Notes under the pieces: model-generated | The model's input: the letters and a program-made list of their open reading frames with translations, nothing else | The model's database searches: none | What the model was told of the DNA's origin: nothing | Shown: positions 25,184 to 35,344 of the stretch, in pieces | Layout of the letters: each line of letters begins with the position of its first letter | Numbering within the stretch: the first letter of the stretch is position 1 | DNA from: Flagellimonas pelagia | GTDB taxonomy: Bacteria > Bacteroidota > Bacteroidia > Flavobacteriales > Flavobacteriaceae | DNA length: 64,000 nucleotides | NCBI RefSeq assembly: GCF_003584135.1 | Contig: NZ_QXFI01000026.1 | Location: 248,001-312,000, forward strand | Reading direction: 5' to 3' | Position numbers and translations under genes: made by a program

Positions 25184-28087
25184 ATGAAACCAATGAACCT
25201 AAAAAAACTACTTTTTGTAACGCTCTTTCTTGTGTTTGGCACTGCCATGGCGCAGGCCCAAACGGGAAATATACAGGGAACCATTACCGATGAAAATGGA
25301 ATATATGTTCCTGGTGCAAATGTTTATATCGAATCTATCTCCAAAGGAGGAATCACTGATTTTGACGGTCGATTCACCTTGGTGGGAATCCCCGAAGGAA
25401 ACTACACTCTAAAAGTATCCTACATGGGATATGCAGACGTGGAGCAAGAAGTTGCCGTTACATCCGGAAAAACTACTTCCGTGAACATGTCGTTGAATCC
25501 TACCAGTGTTGAGCTGGATGAAGTACAGGTAAGCGCATATGGACTTAGTGGACAGGCCAAGGCCCTTAATACCCAAAAGACCAACATGAACATTACCAAT
25601 GTGGTTTCCACAGATCAAATTGGTAAGTTTCCTGATGCGAATATCGGTGACGCGGTCAAGCGTATTCCAGGGATTACCATGCAGGTGGACCAAGGTGAGG
25701 CGAGGAACATTATCGTTCGTGGTTTGTCGCCACAGTTGAACTCCGTGACATTAAACGGAAGCAGGATTCCTTCTGCGGAAGCCGATAACAGAAATGTCCA
25801 AATGGATTTGATACCTTCGGATATGATCCAGACCATTGAGGTCAACAAAGCGGTAACGCCTGACATGGATGCCGATGCATTGGGTGGATCGGTAAACTTG
25901 GTTACCCGTACAGCTCCCCAAGGATTCAGGGTTTCTGCTACGGCTGGATCAGGGATCAATTTTATCACTGATAAAAGAATTTGGAACGGGTCTATATTGG
26001 TGGGAGATCGTACCAAAGACGGAAAATTCGGATACATGCTTTCCGCTACCATCAACGACAATGATTTTGGATCGGACGATATTGAAGCCGAATGGGAGAA
26101 CGAATTTGAGTACAACACAGGAGAAGAAGATGATGAGGGCGATCCGATTTTGGAAGAAGTGGATGTGGATCCCTATACCAATGTCACTGAACAGCGTACC
26201 TATTTTGTACAACGGGTAAGAAGGAGCTTTGCCGCTAATTTTGATTTCCAGATCGACCCTAGCAACAATATTTTCTTGAAGACCATGTACAATTGGCGTG
26301 ATGATCGTGAAAACCGTTTCCGTTTGGAACAAGAAATTTTGGATGGAGAGGATATTGAAGTGGGCGATTTTACCATCACCAATGGTGCATTGACCCGTTT
26401 CCCTGCGGAAATCAAAAGACAGACCAAAGGGGGTATTGCAGGCGGTCGTAACCAAAATGCCCGTTTGGAAGATCAGCGCATGCAGAACTATACCCTTGGC
26501 GGTAATCACTTGTGGGGGTCTTTGAAACTGGATTGGATGGCTTCCTACGCCAAGGCATCCGAAGAACGTTTGAACGAACGCTATGCCGAATACGAATCAG
26601 AATACATCGTCAATAACGACAACAGCAATCCCAAGTATCCGATCATGACTGCCGTGGATCCAAACGATTTTAATGATTTGGGCAGCTTTGAATTTGGGGA
26701 AGTGACCAATGAAAACCAATATACCGATGAAGAGGATATGAACTTTTTCGTCAATTTTGAGTTGCCTGCCGATTTTTTTGGGCAGGGGAACGGAACCGTG
26801 AAATTTGGTGCCAGAGGTCGGTTCAAGACCAAGGAGCGTGAAAATGATTTCTTCGAGTACGATTTGGAGGATATGTACCCAACTTTGGCCGATCTTCCTA
26901 CAAAAATATATACCGACCCCGATTATTTGGCGGGCAGCAAATACCAAGCAGGTACTTTTGTGAGCGAAGAGTGGTTGGGTTCTTTGGATTTGAACAGCAC
27001 CAATGGTGAGGATGTCCCTGACGAATATCTTCCAGGAAACTTTAAGGTGAAGGAAAATGTTTTGGCTGTCTATGCTATGTTCAACCAGAAACTTACAGAC
27101 AAATTGAGTGTTTTGGCTGGTTTACGGGTCGAGAATACCAAATTGGAATCCGATGGCAATAGGGTCATCTACATTGAAGAAGATGAAGACAACGGTATTG
27201 AGGAAGGCATTGAGGTGCAACCCGTATCCGATGAAAACTCATATACCAATGTTTTGCCAGGGGTACACTTCAAGTACGATGTGGACAACAGCACCATTTT
27301 GAGATTTGCTTGGACCAATACCTTGGCCCGACCCAATTATTCAGATTTGATTCCAAGGGCAGAGATCATCAACGAGGATGCCGAAGTGGTTGTGGGCAAT
27401 CCAGAGTTGGACCCTACCACTTCCATGAACTTTGACCTGAATGCCGAACATTATTTTGAAAGCGTAGGGATTATTTCTGGTGGGGTGTTTTATAAAAAGA
27501 TCAACGACTTCATTTATACCTTCATCACCGAGGCTCAGGATGATACTTTTGGGTCGGGCACAACGGGATATGATGTCTTCCAACCTTTGAACGGGGATTC
27601 CGCTTCCATTTTTGGAGCTGAACTATCCTTCCAAAGACAATTGGATTTCTTACCAGGATTCGCCAGAAATTTCAGCATCTATTTGAACTATACCTATTTG
27701 ACCTCCAGTGCGGATGGTATCCGTAATGAAGATGGCGACGAGCGTACCGATTTAGATCTTCCCAACACGGCTCCGAATATGTTCAACGGCTCGTTGGGTT
27801 ATGCGGACAGTAGGTTCAGTGCCAGGCTGTCGGCCAACTTTTCCGATTCCTATATCGATGAGATTGGAGGAAATGCCTTTGAGGACAGATACTATGATAC
27901 GCAGTTCTTCTTGGATTTCAATGCTAGTTTTGCCATCAACAAAAACTTGAGGATCTATACCGATGTGAACAATATCACCAACCAACCTTTAAGATATTTC
28001 CAAGCGGTGAAGGAAAGAACACAACAAGCGGAATTTTACAGTACCCGATGGACCTTCGGGTTGAAATATGACTTGTTCAAAAAATAA
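25184..28087 (+). CDS. TonB-dependent receptor with carboxypeptidase-like N-domain, phytase-linked
   Basis: 967 aa. Signal peptide to AQAQ (about 1-26), a carboxypeptidase-regulatory-like beta-sandwich domain (about 28-110, GNIQGTITDENGIYVPGANV), a plug (about 125-245) with GKFPDANIGDAVKRIPGI and a 22-strand-type barrel to the C-terminal FKK. The plug wording resembles the Xanthomonas/Caulobacter-type receptor family. The upstream frame from 25079 lacks a sensible N-terminus, so ATG 25184 is used. A beta-propeller phytase gene follows, which points to an inositol phosphate or its product as substrate. Confidence 0.88.
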   Translation: MKPMNLKKLLFVTLFLVFGTAMAQAQTGNIQGTITDENGIYVPGANVYIESISKGGITDFDGRFTLVGIPEGNYTLKVSYMGYADVEQEVAVTSGKTTSVNMSLNPTSVELDEVQVSAYGLSGQAKALNTQKTNMNITNVVSTDQIGKFPDANIGDAVKRIPGITMQVDQGEARNIIVRGLSPQLNSVTLNGSRIPSAEADNRNVQMDLIPSDMIQTIEVNKAVTPDMDADALGGSVNLVTRTAPQGFRVSATAGSGINFITDKRIWNGSILVGDRTKDGKFGYMLSATINDNDFGSDDIEAEWENEFEYNTGEEDDEGDPILEEVDVDPYTNVTEQRTYFVQRVRRSFAANFDFQIDPSNNIFLKTMYNWRDDRENRFRLEQEILDGEDIEVGDFTITNGALTRFPAEIKRQTKGGIAGGRNQNARLEDQRMQNYTLGGNHLWGSLKLDWMASYAKASEERLNERYAEYESEYIVNNDNSNPKYPIMTAVDPNDFNDLGSFEFGEVTNENQYTDEEDMNFFVNFELPADFFGQGNGTVKFGARGRFKTKERENDFFEYDLEDMYPTLADLPTKIYTDPDYLAGSKYQAGTFVSEEWLGSLDLNSTNGEDVPDEYLPGNFKVKENVLAVYAMFNQKLTDKLSVLAGLRVENTKLESDGNRVIYIEEDEDNGIEEGIEVQPVSDENSYTNVLPGVHFKYDVDNSTILRFAWTNTLARPNYSDLIPRAEIINEDAEVVVGNPELDPTTSMNFDLNAEHYFESVGIISGGVFYKKINDFIYTFITEAQDDTFGSGTTGYDVFQPLNGDSASIFGAELSFQRQLDFLPGFARNFSIYLNYTYLTSSADGIRNEDGDERTDLDLPNTAPNMFNGSLGYADSRFSARLSANFSDSYIDEIGGNAFEDRYYDTQFFLDFNASFAINKNLRIYTDVNNITNQPLRYFQAVKERTQQAEFYSTRWTFGLKYDLFKK

Positions 28088-28109
28088 GAAGACAATATAA
28101 GGCGTGATG

Positions 28110-28133
28110 ACCGCCCTTTTAAGGGCGGTTTTT
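28110..28133 (+). terminator. Hairpin between the TonB receptor and phytase genes
   Basis: ACCGCCCTT-TT-AAGGGCGGT followed by five T, in the 62-bp gap. It looks like a full terminator, so phytase may be expressed by readthrough or from a separate promoter. Confidence 0.75.
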
Positions 28134-28149
28134 GCTTAAAGCATTTCCA

Positions 28150-29172
28150 ATGAAAAAATTATATATACCGTTCCTTGCCATTTTGATAGTATCCTGTCAA
28201 CCGCAGGGAAGCAAACTTCCGGCCATAGCACCGGATATCATTACCGAAAAAACACCCAACGATACCGATGACCCCGCTATTTGGATCCATCCAAACGACC
28301 CTTCAAAAAGCATCGTTTTCGGAACCGATAAGGAAACCAATGGGGGCATCTATGCTTTTGGTCTCGATGGGAAGATCATTCCTGAGAAATCCATCAAAAA
28401 TATTGAACGCCCTAACAACGTAGACCTGGAATATGGTTTTCAATTGAACGATTCCGTTGCCGTGGATATTTTGGCCTTTACGGAAAGGGAAAAGCAACAA
28501 TTTCGATTATTCTCCGTACCCGATATGCAGCCTTTGGACGGTGGTGGTTTTTCTGTTTTTCAAGATGAGACCAACTTGGAACAACGCTTGCCCATGGGCA
28601 TAAGCCTGTACAAATCCCCTGAGGATTCAGCCATTTATGCCATTGTGGGAAGAAAGACCGGTCCCAGCGGTTCGTATCTCTATCAGTACAAATTGGAGAT
28701 GGACAGTGCAGTGGTCAAGTCCAACTTGGTAAGGAAATTTGGTAGTTTTAGTGGTAAGGAAGAAATCGAGGCCATTGCAGTGGATGATGAAAAAGGCTTT
28801 GTGTACTATTCCGATGAAGGTGTCTGCATCAAAAAATATTATGCTGAACCTTCCATGGGGAATGAAGAGATTGCCTGTTTTGGGGGGGAGCATTTTTTGC
28901 GGGACATAGAAGGAATAGCCATTGCCTCTTACCCAAACGGTGAAGGTTTTATCATTGTTTCCGATCAACAGCGTGGACAGTTCAATATCTTTTCCAGAAA
29001 GGACAACAGTTTCATCAAGGCGGTAAACCTGTCAACTACAGAAACCGATGGTTGTGATGTGGTCACCGTACCTTTGAACGACACTTTTAAAAATGGGCTT
29101 TTTGCTGCCATGAACGATCAAAAAGACTTCTATTTTTACGATTTGGGCAAATTGGAATTAAAAGTTGAGTGA
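28150..29172 (+). CDS. Beta-propeller 3-phytase lipoprotein
   Basis: 340 aa. The signal MKKLYIPFLAILIVSC has a lipobox Cys at residue 16, so the enzyme is a surface or periplasmic lipoprotein. The propeller carries DDPAIWIHPNDPSKSIVFGT and NGGIYAFGLDG, hallmark segments of beta-propeller phytases that bind Ca2+ and phosphate. It releases phosphate from myo-inositol hexakisphosphate. It lies 62 bp after the TonB receptor. An in-frame TTG at 28132 is rejected because it falls inside the hairpin. Confidence 0.9.
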   Translation: MKKLYIPFLAILIVSCQPQGSKLPAIAPDIITEKTPNDTDDPAIWIHPNDPSKSIVFGTDKETNGGIYAFGLDGKIIPEKSIKNIERPNNVDLEYGFQLNDSVAVDILAFTEREKQQFRLFSVPDMQPLDGGGFSVFQDETNLEQRLPMGISLYKSPEDSAIYAIVGRKTGPSGSYLYQYKLEMDSAVVKSNLVRKFGSFSGKEEIEAIAVDDEKGFVYYSDEGVCIKKYYAEPSMGNEEIACFGGEHFLRDIEGIAIASYPNGEGFIIVSDQQRGQFNIFSRKDNSFIKAVNLSTTETDGCDVVTVPLNDTFKNGLFAAMNDQKDFYFYDLGKLELKVE

Positions 29173-29224
29173 TTCCTTCTTCCGCATGTACTTACAGGGT
29201 ATATTTAAGGAAAGATCATAACAG

Positions 29225-30595
29225 ATGCCCTATTCCTATACCATTCAACAACACGTATATTCATTTCCCGATCTAAAATCGGTGTTGGCCAAAGCCAGCC
29301 CATTTAGAACGGGAGATGCCCTTGCGGGTTTGGCGGCCGAAAGCAATATGGAACGGGTGGCGGCCCAATTTGTGTTGAGTGAAATCGCCTTGAAAGATTT
29401 TCTAAATGAGACCATTATCCCTTACGAAAAGGATGAGGTGACCCGCTTGATCATGGACACCCATGATGCCGTTGCTTTTCAGGAAATATCTGGTTTTACG
29501 GTGGGCGATTTGCGTAATTGGTTGCTTTCCCATGAGGTGGATTCCCAAAAATTGACCCAGATTTCCAAAGCCCTCACCTCAGAAATGGTCGCAGCAGTCT
29601 CCAAACTGATGCGCAACCAAGACTTGATTTCCGTGGCCCAAAAGTGCGAAGTAATCACACAATTCCGAAATACCATTGGTAAAAAAGGGCATCTGTCGGT
29701 CAGGTTACAACCCAATCATCCTACAGATGACTTGCGTGGCATTGCCGCCAGTATTGTAGATGGACTTTTGTACGGAAGCGGGGATGCTGTCATTGGAATC
29801 AACCCTGTCACAGATAGCGTGGACATTGTGGGCGATCAACTCAAAATGATGGACGAGATCCGCCAACGGTTTGATATTCCCACCCAGATCTGCGTGCTCA
29901 GTCATTTGACCACTTCCCTGGAATTGCTCAACAAAGTACCCGTTGACCTCGTCTTTCAATCCATCGGCGGAACGGAAAAAACCAATGCATCGTTCGGTAT
30001 TAACCTTTCCATGCTGAAAGAGGCTTATGACGGCGCTTTGCAATTGAACCGTGGAACATTAGGCAACAACCTGATGTATTTTGAAACGGGGCAGGGATCA
30101 TCCCTGTCGGCAAATGCCCATTGGGGGGTGGATCAACAGACATGCGAGGCAAGGGCTTATGCTGTGGCTCGACATTTTAATCCGCTTTTGGTGAATTCTG
30201 TGGTGGGGTTTATTGGTCCTGAATATTTGTATGATGGCAAACAGATTACCCGTGCAGGATTGGAAGATCATTTTTGTGGAAAATTAATGGGATTGCCTAT
30301 GGGGATGGATGTGTGTTACACCAACCATGCCGAGGCAGACCAAGATGATATGGATAATTTATTGACCTTGTTGGGAGTGGCGGGTTGCAATTTTATCATG
30401 GGGGTTCCGGGTTCGGATGATGTGATGCTGAATTACCAATCTACCTCCTTTCATGATGCCCTTTATGTACGCAAGGTTTTGAACAAACGACCTGCTCCAG
30501 AATTTGAAACATGGCTCCACAACATGGGTATTTTGGACGATACAGGGAACCGTTTGGCCGTTGAACCCTCCCATCGATTGTTAAAGAACCTGTGA
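29225..30595 (+). CDS. eutB: Ethanolamine ammonia-lyase large subunit
   Basis: 456 aa. The adenosylcobalamin-dependent alpha subunit that turns ethanolamine into acetaldehyde and ammonia. The length and start (MPYSYTIQQHVYSFPDLKSVLAKASPFRTGD) are typical, with FIGPEYLYDGKQITRAGLEDHFCGKLMGLPMGMD near the C-terminus. eutC overlaps by one base (TGATG). No reactivase, cobalamin adenosyltransferase or microcompartment shell gene is nearby. Confidence 0.96.
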   Translation: MPYSYTIQQHVYSFPDLKSVLAKASPFRTGDALAGLAAESNMERVAAQFVLSEIALKDFLNETIIPYEKDEVTRLIMDTHDAVAFQEISGFTVGDLRNWLLSHEVDSQKLTQISKALTSEMVAAVSKLMRNQDLISVAQKCEVITQFRNTIGKKGHLSVRLQPNHPTDDLRGIAASIVDGLLYGSGDAVIGINPVTDSVDIVGDQLKMMDEIRQRFDIPTQICVLSHLTTSLELLNKVPVDLVFQSIGGTEKTNASFGINLSMLKEAYDGALQLNRGTLGNNLMYFETGQGSSLSANAHWGVDQQTCEARAYAVARHFNPLLVNSVVGFIGPEYLYDGKQITRAGLEDHFCGKLMGLPMGMDVCYTNHAEADQDDMDNLLTLLGVAGCNFIMGVPGSDDVMLNYQSTSFHDALYVRKVLNKRPAPEFETWLHNMGILDDTGNRLAVEPSHRLLKNL

Positions 30596-31350
30596 TGAAA
30601 GAGAAACTATCCAAACCGATTATTAAGGATCCTTGGGAAAATTTAAAGGAGTTCACCAATGCCCGAATTGCCTTGGGGAGTGCTGGCAATGCCATTCCGT
30701 TGAAAGAAGTATTGCAATTCAAGTTCGCCCACGCCCATTCCAAGGATGCCATTACCACTGAATTGGATATGGAGACATTGGCTACGGAAATTCAAGCATG
30801 GGGCTATCCTATTTGGGAAGTAAAAAGTCAAGCATCGGATAGATTGGAATATCTAAAAAGGCCTGATCTCGGAAGAAAATTGGATCCAGAATCAGAAATG
30901 ATGTTGAAAAAAAGCAACAAATCCTTGGATATCATTTTTGTTTTGGCAGATGGGCTTTCCGCTGGAGCCGTGAACCAAAATGCACTTCCCTTGCTACAAC
31001 TATTATTGCCCCAGCTGCAAGGGTATTCCATAGGGTTTGTTACGGCTACCATGGCCCGTGTAGCGTTGGGAGATGCTATTGGGAGTGTTCTAAATGCCAA
31101 GTTTGTAGCACTGTTCATTGGGGAACGCCCTGGGTTATCCTCTCCTGAAAGTATGGGCATTTATACTACCTACGCCCCGAAAATGGGTCTAACTGATGAA
31201 CGTCGAAATTGCATTTCCAATATCCATAAAAATGGACTTGACCATCTACAAGCCGCATCTTTGGTGGGCTATTTGATCCGTCAATCGTTTGCCAAAAAAA
31301 TCAGCGGGGTCAATATCAAAATCAACTTGAAAGATCTTTTGGAAGACTAA
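30595..31350 (+). CDS. eutC: Ethanolamine ammonia-lyase small subunit
   Basis: 251 aa from the ATG at 30595. A GTG at 30592 is an alternative. The beta subunit holds cobalamin with EutB. Recognisable segments: FTNARIALGSAGNAIPLKEV, VLADGLSAGAVNQNALPLL and IGERPGLSSPESMGIY. The gene overlaps eutB by a single base, so coupling is expected. It is convergent with the next gene, separated by 3 bp. Confidence 0.96.
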   Translation: MKEKLSKPIIKDPWENLKEFTNARIALGSAGNAIPLKEVLQFKFAHAHSKDAITTELDMETLATEIQAWGYPIWEVKSQASDRLEYLKRPDLGRKLDPESEMMLKKSNKSLDIIFVLADGLSAGAVNQNALPLLQLLLPQLQGYSIGFVTATMARVALGDAIGSVLNAKFVALFIGERPGLSSPESMGIYTTYAPKMGLTDERRNCISNIHKNGLDHLQAASLVGYLIRQSFAKKISGVNIKINLKDLLED

Positions 31351-31353
31351 TTT

Positions 31354-32466
31354 TTAGAATTGAAGTTTTCGCCTTCTGGCCGTAATGTCCCAAGTGTCGC
31401 CTTTTTTGCCATCTTCAATTACAGAAACTTCGTCATGCAGGTTGATGGTAGGGCAGATGTGATAAGGAACCCCGTACAGCACATCGCCAACCTTCCAATG
31501 GTCCCAATCGCTTACACGGATTACCCCATGTTCTTCGCTTTGCGAAAGCAATTCATAATTGTCAAGATTGAGAAACTTGATGCGTTTGTCAATCGGGTTT
31601 TCCGCAGAAACCGATTTATGTCCCATATCCACTGTGATGATGCCTTCCGTAGGTTTTGAAATGACCCGAGTTATCACCAAAGCGGCATACCTAAAAGATT
31701 GTTCGGTCAGTTTTTCCCCATAACCCCAATCCCAAAGTACACAGGTTCCTGGACTGGTGATCCTGTTCTCTTCCAACAAATGGGAAGTAAAGGAAGGTGT
31801 ACCTCCGCAGATCATTTTTACTTCGGGATATTTATTTTTGATGTTGTTGAAATAAACAGTGACCCGCTCTAGGTCATGCTCAATTTTTTTGTTGCGTTGG
31901 CTAAATTCCGGATCCCGTAAATGACCATCGTACACATGGAATCCATCAAAATGAAGACCTTTGCAAGTATCTAAATATTGTAACAAGTCATCCAATCCAG
32001 CATCTATCTTGATACCAGATCGATCCATACCGTTATTGATGTCGATGTAAATATGGGCCATCCTTCCACTTTCCAGTGCTTTTCCGTTCAAAAGCTCGGC
32101 ACTGCCCATATTGTCAATCAAAGTAGAAAATTGGGTATTGGGATAATGTTGGCACAGTTCTAGGAATCGGTCGACTTTTGGGCCTACTAATTGGTGGGCG
32201 ATCAATACCGAGTTGGCCCCTGCTTCTGCAGCGATTTCAGCTTCGGAAATGGTGGATGCCTTAAAATTGGAGATTCCAGATTCCAACAAATAATCCATCA
32301 CCTTTGGCATTTTGTTGGTTTTGATGTGGGGCATCAGTCGTTCCGTGTTGCCGTGGACTAGTGAAATCATTTCCTGTACATTGAATTTCAGGTTTTCCAA
32401 ATACAGGGCAATGGATGGGGAGTCCACCATTTCCACATTCTGAATCCTATACCAATCGTTGTTCAT
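31354..32466 (-). CDS. D-threonine aldolase/D-serine dehydratase-like PLP enzyme
   Basis: 370 aa, alanine racemase N-terminal barrel fold. The PLP lysine is in PHIKTNKMPKV (Lys49). The C-terminal metal site reads PYHICPTINLH. An HxC pair is typical of zinc-dependent D-serine dehydratases, while D-threonine aldolases usually have HxD, so a dehydratase-like activity is slightly favoured. The 47 residues upstream of ATG 32466 in the open frame look non-coding and were excluded. The gene is convergent with eutC. Confidence 0.8.
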   Translation of the reverse strand: MNNDWYRIQNVEMVDSPSIALYLENLKFNVQEMISLVHGNTERLMPHIKTNKMPKVMDYLLESGISNFKASTISEAEIAAEAGANSVLIAHQLVGPKVDRFLELCQHYPNTQFSTLIDNMGSAELLNGKALESGRMAHIYIDINNGMDRSGIKIDAGLDDLLQYLDTCKGLHFDGFHVYDGHLRDPEFSQRNKKIEHDLERVTVYFNNIKNKYPEVKMICGGTPSFTSHLLEENRITSPGTCVLWDWGYGEKLTEQSFRYAALVITRVISKPTEGIITVDMGHKSVSAENPIDKRIKFLNLDNYELLSQSEEHGVIRVSDWDHWKVGDVLYGVPYHICPTINLHDEVSVIEDGKKGDTWDITARRRKLQF

Positions 32467-32627
32467 CCTTTTGCGTTTTGAGTGAATAAAGGTAAGGATC
32501 AAAGAAGACATGGGGATCATCTTTTTTGAAGGGCACACATTAATTGATGTGCTCGGATTTGTGGAAAGAATGATTCGGAGAAAATCTTTTCGTAGCTTTA
32601 GAGACATTAACTATAAATCTTTTTATT

Positions 32628-33206
32628 ATGAAAAAAGTCATTATTCCTACTTTGTTGTCTTGCTCCATTTTGTTTACAAGCTGTTTGGGGTCTTTCAGTG
32701 CTTTTAACAATTTAAAGGACTGGAACCAAGGACTCACCGACAGTAGATTTTTGGATAACCTTATTTTTTGGGGATTGAACATTGTTCCAGTTTATGGACT
32801 GTTCTTTATTGGGGATATGTTGATTTTCAACGTGATAGAATTTTGGTCTGGATCGAATCCCATTGCAATGAAAGATGGTGAATCCGAGACCCAAATAGTG
32901 GAACATGACGGCAATACCTTTGAAATGGTAGCCACCAAGAACCGAATTCAGATTACTGTAGTCAAGGGGCCCAAAGAGGGTAAAAAATTGGAAATGTTCT
33001 ATAAACCCGATGAAAAATCATGGAATGCCATCCGCCCAAATGGTGAAATCATCAAACTTTCCTCTTTTGAAGAAGGTTTCTACATTGTGTATATGCCCAA
33101 TGGTGAGCAGATTAAAATAGACCCGATGAATACAAGGGAAGAAGGACTGGCTGTCTTAAAGCAAAGCAAAGCTTGTTACTATCAGGAAGCTTTATTGGCA
33201 GATTAA
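32628..33206 (+). CDS. DUF3332 family lipoprotein
   Basis: 192 aa. The lipoprotein signal MKKVIIPTLLSCSILFTSC ends in a lipobox Cys. Two hydrophobic stretches (about 45-80) include LIFWGLNIVPVYGLFFIGDMLIFNVIEFWSGSNP, the DUF3332 core. The C-terminal 100 residues are a beta-rich domain. Function unknown. Confidence 0.8.
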   Translation: MKKVIIPTLLSCSILFTSCLGSFSAFNNLKDWNQGLTDSRFLDNLIFWGLNIVPVYGLFFIGDMLIFNVIEFWSGSNPIAMKDGESETQIVEHDGNTFEMVATKNRIQITVVKGPKEGKKLEMFYKPDEKSWNAIRPNGEIIKLSSFEEGFYIVYMPNGEQIKIDPMNTREEGLAVLKQSKACYYQEALLAD

Positions 33207-33221
33207 AAAAAGATTAGATTC

Positions 33222-33255
33222 AAAAAAACCCATGGTTTTGGCCATGGGTTTTTCT
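33222..33255 (+). terminator. Terminator after the DUF3332 gene
   Basis: AAAACCCATGG-TTTTGG-CCATGGGTTTTTCTTTT hairpin with T run, 15 bp after the stop. It faces the end of ahcY, for which it may act as well. Confidence 0.8.
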
Positions 33256-33273
33256 TTTGGGTATTATTGAATC

Positions 33274-34590
33274 TTAATATCTGTAATAATCCGGTTTGAA
33301 TGGTCCTTCAACCGTTACACCGATATATTCTGCCTGATCTTCCTTCAATTCGGTAAGTTCAGCACCTAATCGGGCCAGATGCAGTTGGGCCACTTTTTCA
33401 TCCAAATGTTTGGGCAACGTGTACACCTTGTTCTCATAGTTGTCATGGTTTTTCCACAATTCAATCTGGGCCAAGGTCTGGTTGGTAAAGGAGTTGCTCA
33501 TTACAAAGCTGGGGTGGCCCGTGGCACAACCCAAGTTCACCAAACGGCCCTCGGCCAAGATAATCACATCCTTGCCATCAATGGTATATTTGTCTACTTG
33601 TGGTTTGATCTCGTTTTTGGTATTTCCGTATGTACGGTTCAACCAAGCCATATCAATTTCGTTGTCGAAGTGACCGATGTTGCAAACAATGGCCTTATCC
33701 TTCATCGCCCTAAAGTGCTCTTCGCGAATGATGTCCTTGTTTCCGGTTGCGGTGATGACCACGTCGGCATTTCCCACAACGGATTCCAATTTCTTCACCT
33801 CATAACCATCCATACAGGCCTGTAGGGCACAAATGGGGTCAATTTCAGTAACGGTAACAATGGCACCGGCACCACGGAAAGAAGCAGCGGTTCCTTTACC
33901 AACATCGCCATATCCGGCTACAACCACACGCTTTCCGGCCAACATGGTATCCGTAGCTCTTCTAATGGCATCCACGGCACTTTCGCGGCATCCGTATTTG
34001 TTGTCAAACTTGGATTTGGTCACGGAATCGTTCACGTTGATGGCGGGCATCGGAAGGGTTCCTCTTTTCACCCTATCATACAAACGATGCACCCCGGTGG
34101 TAGTCTCTTCGGAGAGTCCCTTAACACCAGCGGCCATCTCAGGATACAGGTCCAACACCATATTGGTAAGGTCACCACCATCATCCAATATCATGTTCAA
34201 GGGCTTTCTGTCCTCTCCAAAGAAAAGGGTCTGTTCTATACACCAATCAAATTCCTTTTCGTTCATGCCCTTCCAAGCGTAAACAGGGATACCGGCAGCA
34301 GCAATGGCAGCAGCGGCATGGTCTTGGGTAGAGAATATGTTGCAGGAACTCCAGGTAACCTCGGCACCAAGGGCCACCAAGGTCTCGATCAAAACGGCCG
34401 TTTGGATGGTCATGTGGAGACATCCCGCAATTCGGGCACCTTTTAAAGGCTGCTCTTTACCGTACTCCTCACGTATTGCCATAAGACCGGGCATTTCGGC
34501 CTCGGCAAGCTCAATCTCTTTTCTTCCCCAATCCGCCAGGGACATATCCTTCACTTTATAAGGTACATACGGAATTGTCTTTGTGCTCAT
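33274..34590 (-). CDS. ahcY: Adenosylhomocysteinase
   Basis: 438 aa. Hydrolyses S-adenosylhomocysteine to adenosine and homocysteine, removing the inhibitor of methyltransferases. The NAD-binding motif GYGDVGKG is present in [19 protein letters not shown]. The SxxS and HMTIQT substrate segments and the C-terminal KPDYYRY, which reaches the neighbouring subunit, are intact. Complete and typical. Confidence 0.98.
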   Translation of the reverse strand: MSTKTIPYVPYKVKDMSLADWGRKEIELAEAEMPGLMAIREEYGKEQPLKGARIAGCLHMTIQTAVLIETLVALGAEVTWSSCNIFSTQDHAAAAIAAAGIPVYAWKGMNEKEFDWCIEQTLFFGEDRKPLNMILDDGGDLTNMVLDLYPEMAAGVKGLSEETTTGVHRLYDRVKRGTLPMPAINVNDSVTKSKFDNKYGCRESAVDAIRRATDTMLAGKRVVVAGYGDVGKGTAASFRGAGAIVTVTEIDPICALQACMDGYEVKKLESVVGNADVVITATGNKDIIREEHFRAMKDKAIVCNIGHFDNEIDMAWLNRTYGNTKNEIKPQVDKYTIDGKDVIILAEGRLVNLGCATGHPSFVMSNSFTNQTLAQIELWKNHDNYENKVYTLPKHLDEKVAQLHLARLGAELTELKEDQAEYIGVTVEGPFKPDYYRY

Positions 34591-34634
34591 ACTTTATATA
34601 AATTTACTTTTGTAGCTTCGCTTTTATAGTGCGA

Positions 34635-34642
34635 CAAAGATA
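34635..34642 (-). promoter_or_regulatory. -7 box for ahcY
   Basis: Minus-strand TATCTTTG, a full TAnnTTTG match, about 45 bp upstream of the ahcY ATG. The gap is shared with the divergent phosphopantetheinyl transferase. Confidence 0.5.
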
Positions 34643-34664
34643 CAAATTCGCTTAATTTTTGGTC

Positions 34665-35306
34665 ATGCCCATTTATAAAACCATAACAGTTTCCCCAACC
34701 ACCAAAGTATATATATGGAAGGTCACCGAACCCGAGGATGAATTGGCCAAGAATGTGGAGCTTACACTACATTGCCAAAATAGGATGGATGGCATGAAAT
34801 CGGAAGCGCATCGAAGAGCATTCTTGAGTATCAGACACTTATTGGCCTTGGCCGGTTATGAGGACAAGGACCTTGTTTATGATGATTTTGGAAAGCCCCA
34901 TCTAAAAGATGGAAATTTTATTTCCATCACCCATTCGCACAATTTTACGGGAATCATTGTAAGTGAAACCGATGAGGTGGGCATTGATATAGAAATGCAG
35001 CGTGATAAAATATTGCGCATTGCCCATAAGTTTACCCCAATAGAGGAATACAAGACCTTGGCAAATGCCGAGGCCATCATGAGGAAACTGACCATTGTGT
35101 GGGGCGCCAAGGAATCACTTTATAAAATTTATGCCCAACAGGGGCTTAGTTTCTTGAGGCACATTGATGTCATGGATTTTGCTTTTGCTGATGGGAGGAC
35201 CGTGGCAGAAATACTATATAAAGGCAAGAAGACACATTATGAAGTGGAGTTTTTGGAATTTGAAGGTTTTACCTGTGTGTATGCCCTTAAGATGATGGGT
35301 GGATGA
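34665..35306 (+). CDS. 4'-phosphopantetheinyl transferase superfamily protein
   Basis: 213 aa. Transfers the phosphopantetheine arm of CoA to carrier proteins. The Mg-binding motif VGIDIE and the WGAKESLYK motif are intact, with FISITHS before them. It is shaped like a Sfp/AcpT type monomer. ATG 34665 is chosen over TTG 34659. It is the first of four same-strand genes to 38290, but 38 bp separate it from the next, so a shared transcript is likely but not certain. Confidence 0.88.
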   Translation: MPIYKTITVSPTTKVYIWKVTEPEDELAKNVELTLHCQNRMDGMKSEAHRRAFLSIRHLLALAGYEDKDLVYDDFGKPHLKDGNFISITHSHNFTGIIVSETDEVGIDIEMQRDKILRIAHKFTPIEEYKTLANAEAIMRKLTIVWGAKESLYKIYAQQGLSFLRHIDVMDFAFADGRTVAEILYKGKKTHYEVEFLEFEGFTCVYALKMMGG

Positions 35307-35344
35307 CGATTTCTTTTTAGTAGTTTTGTTGGCGAAATGTATCA

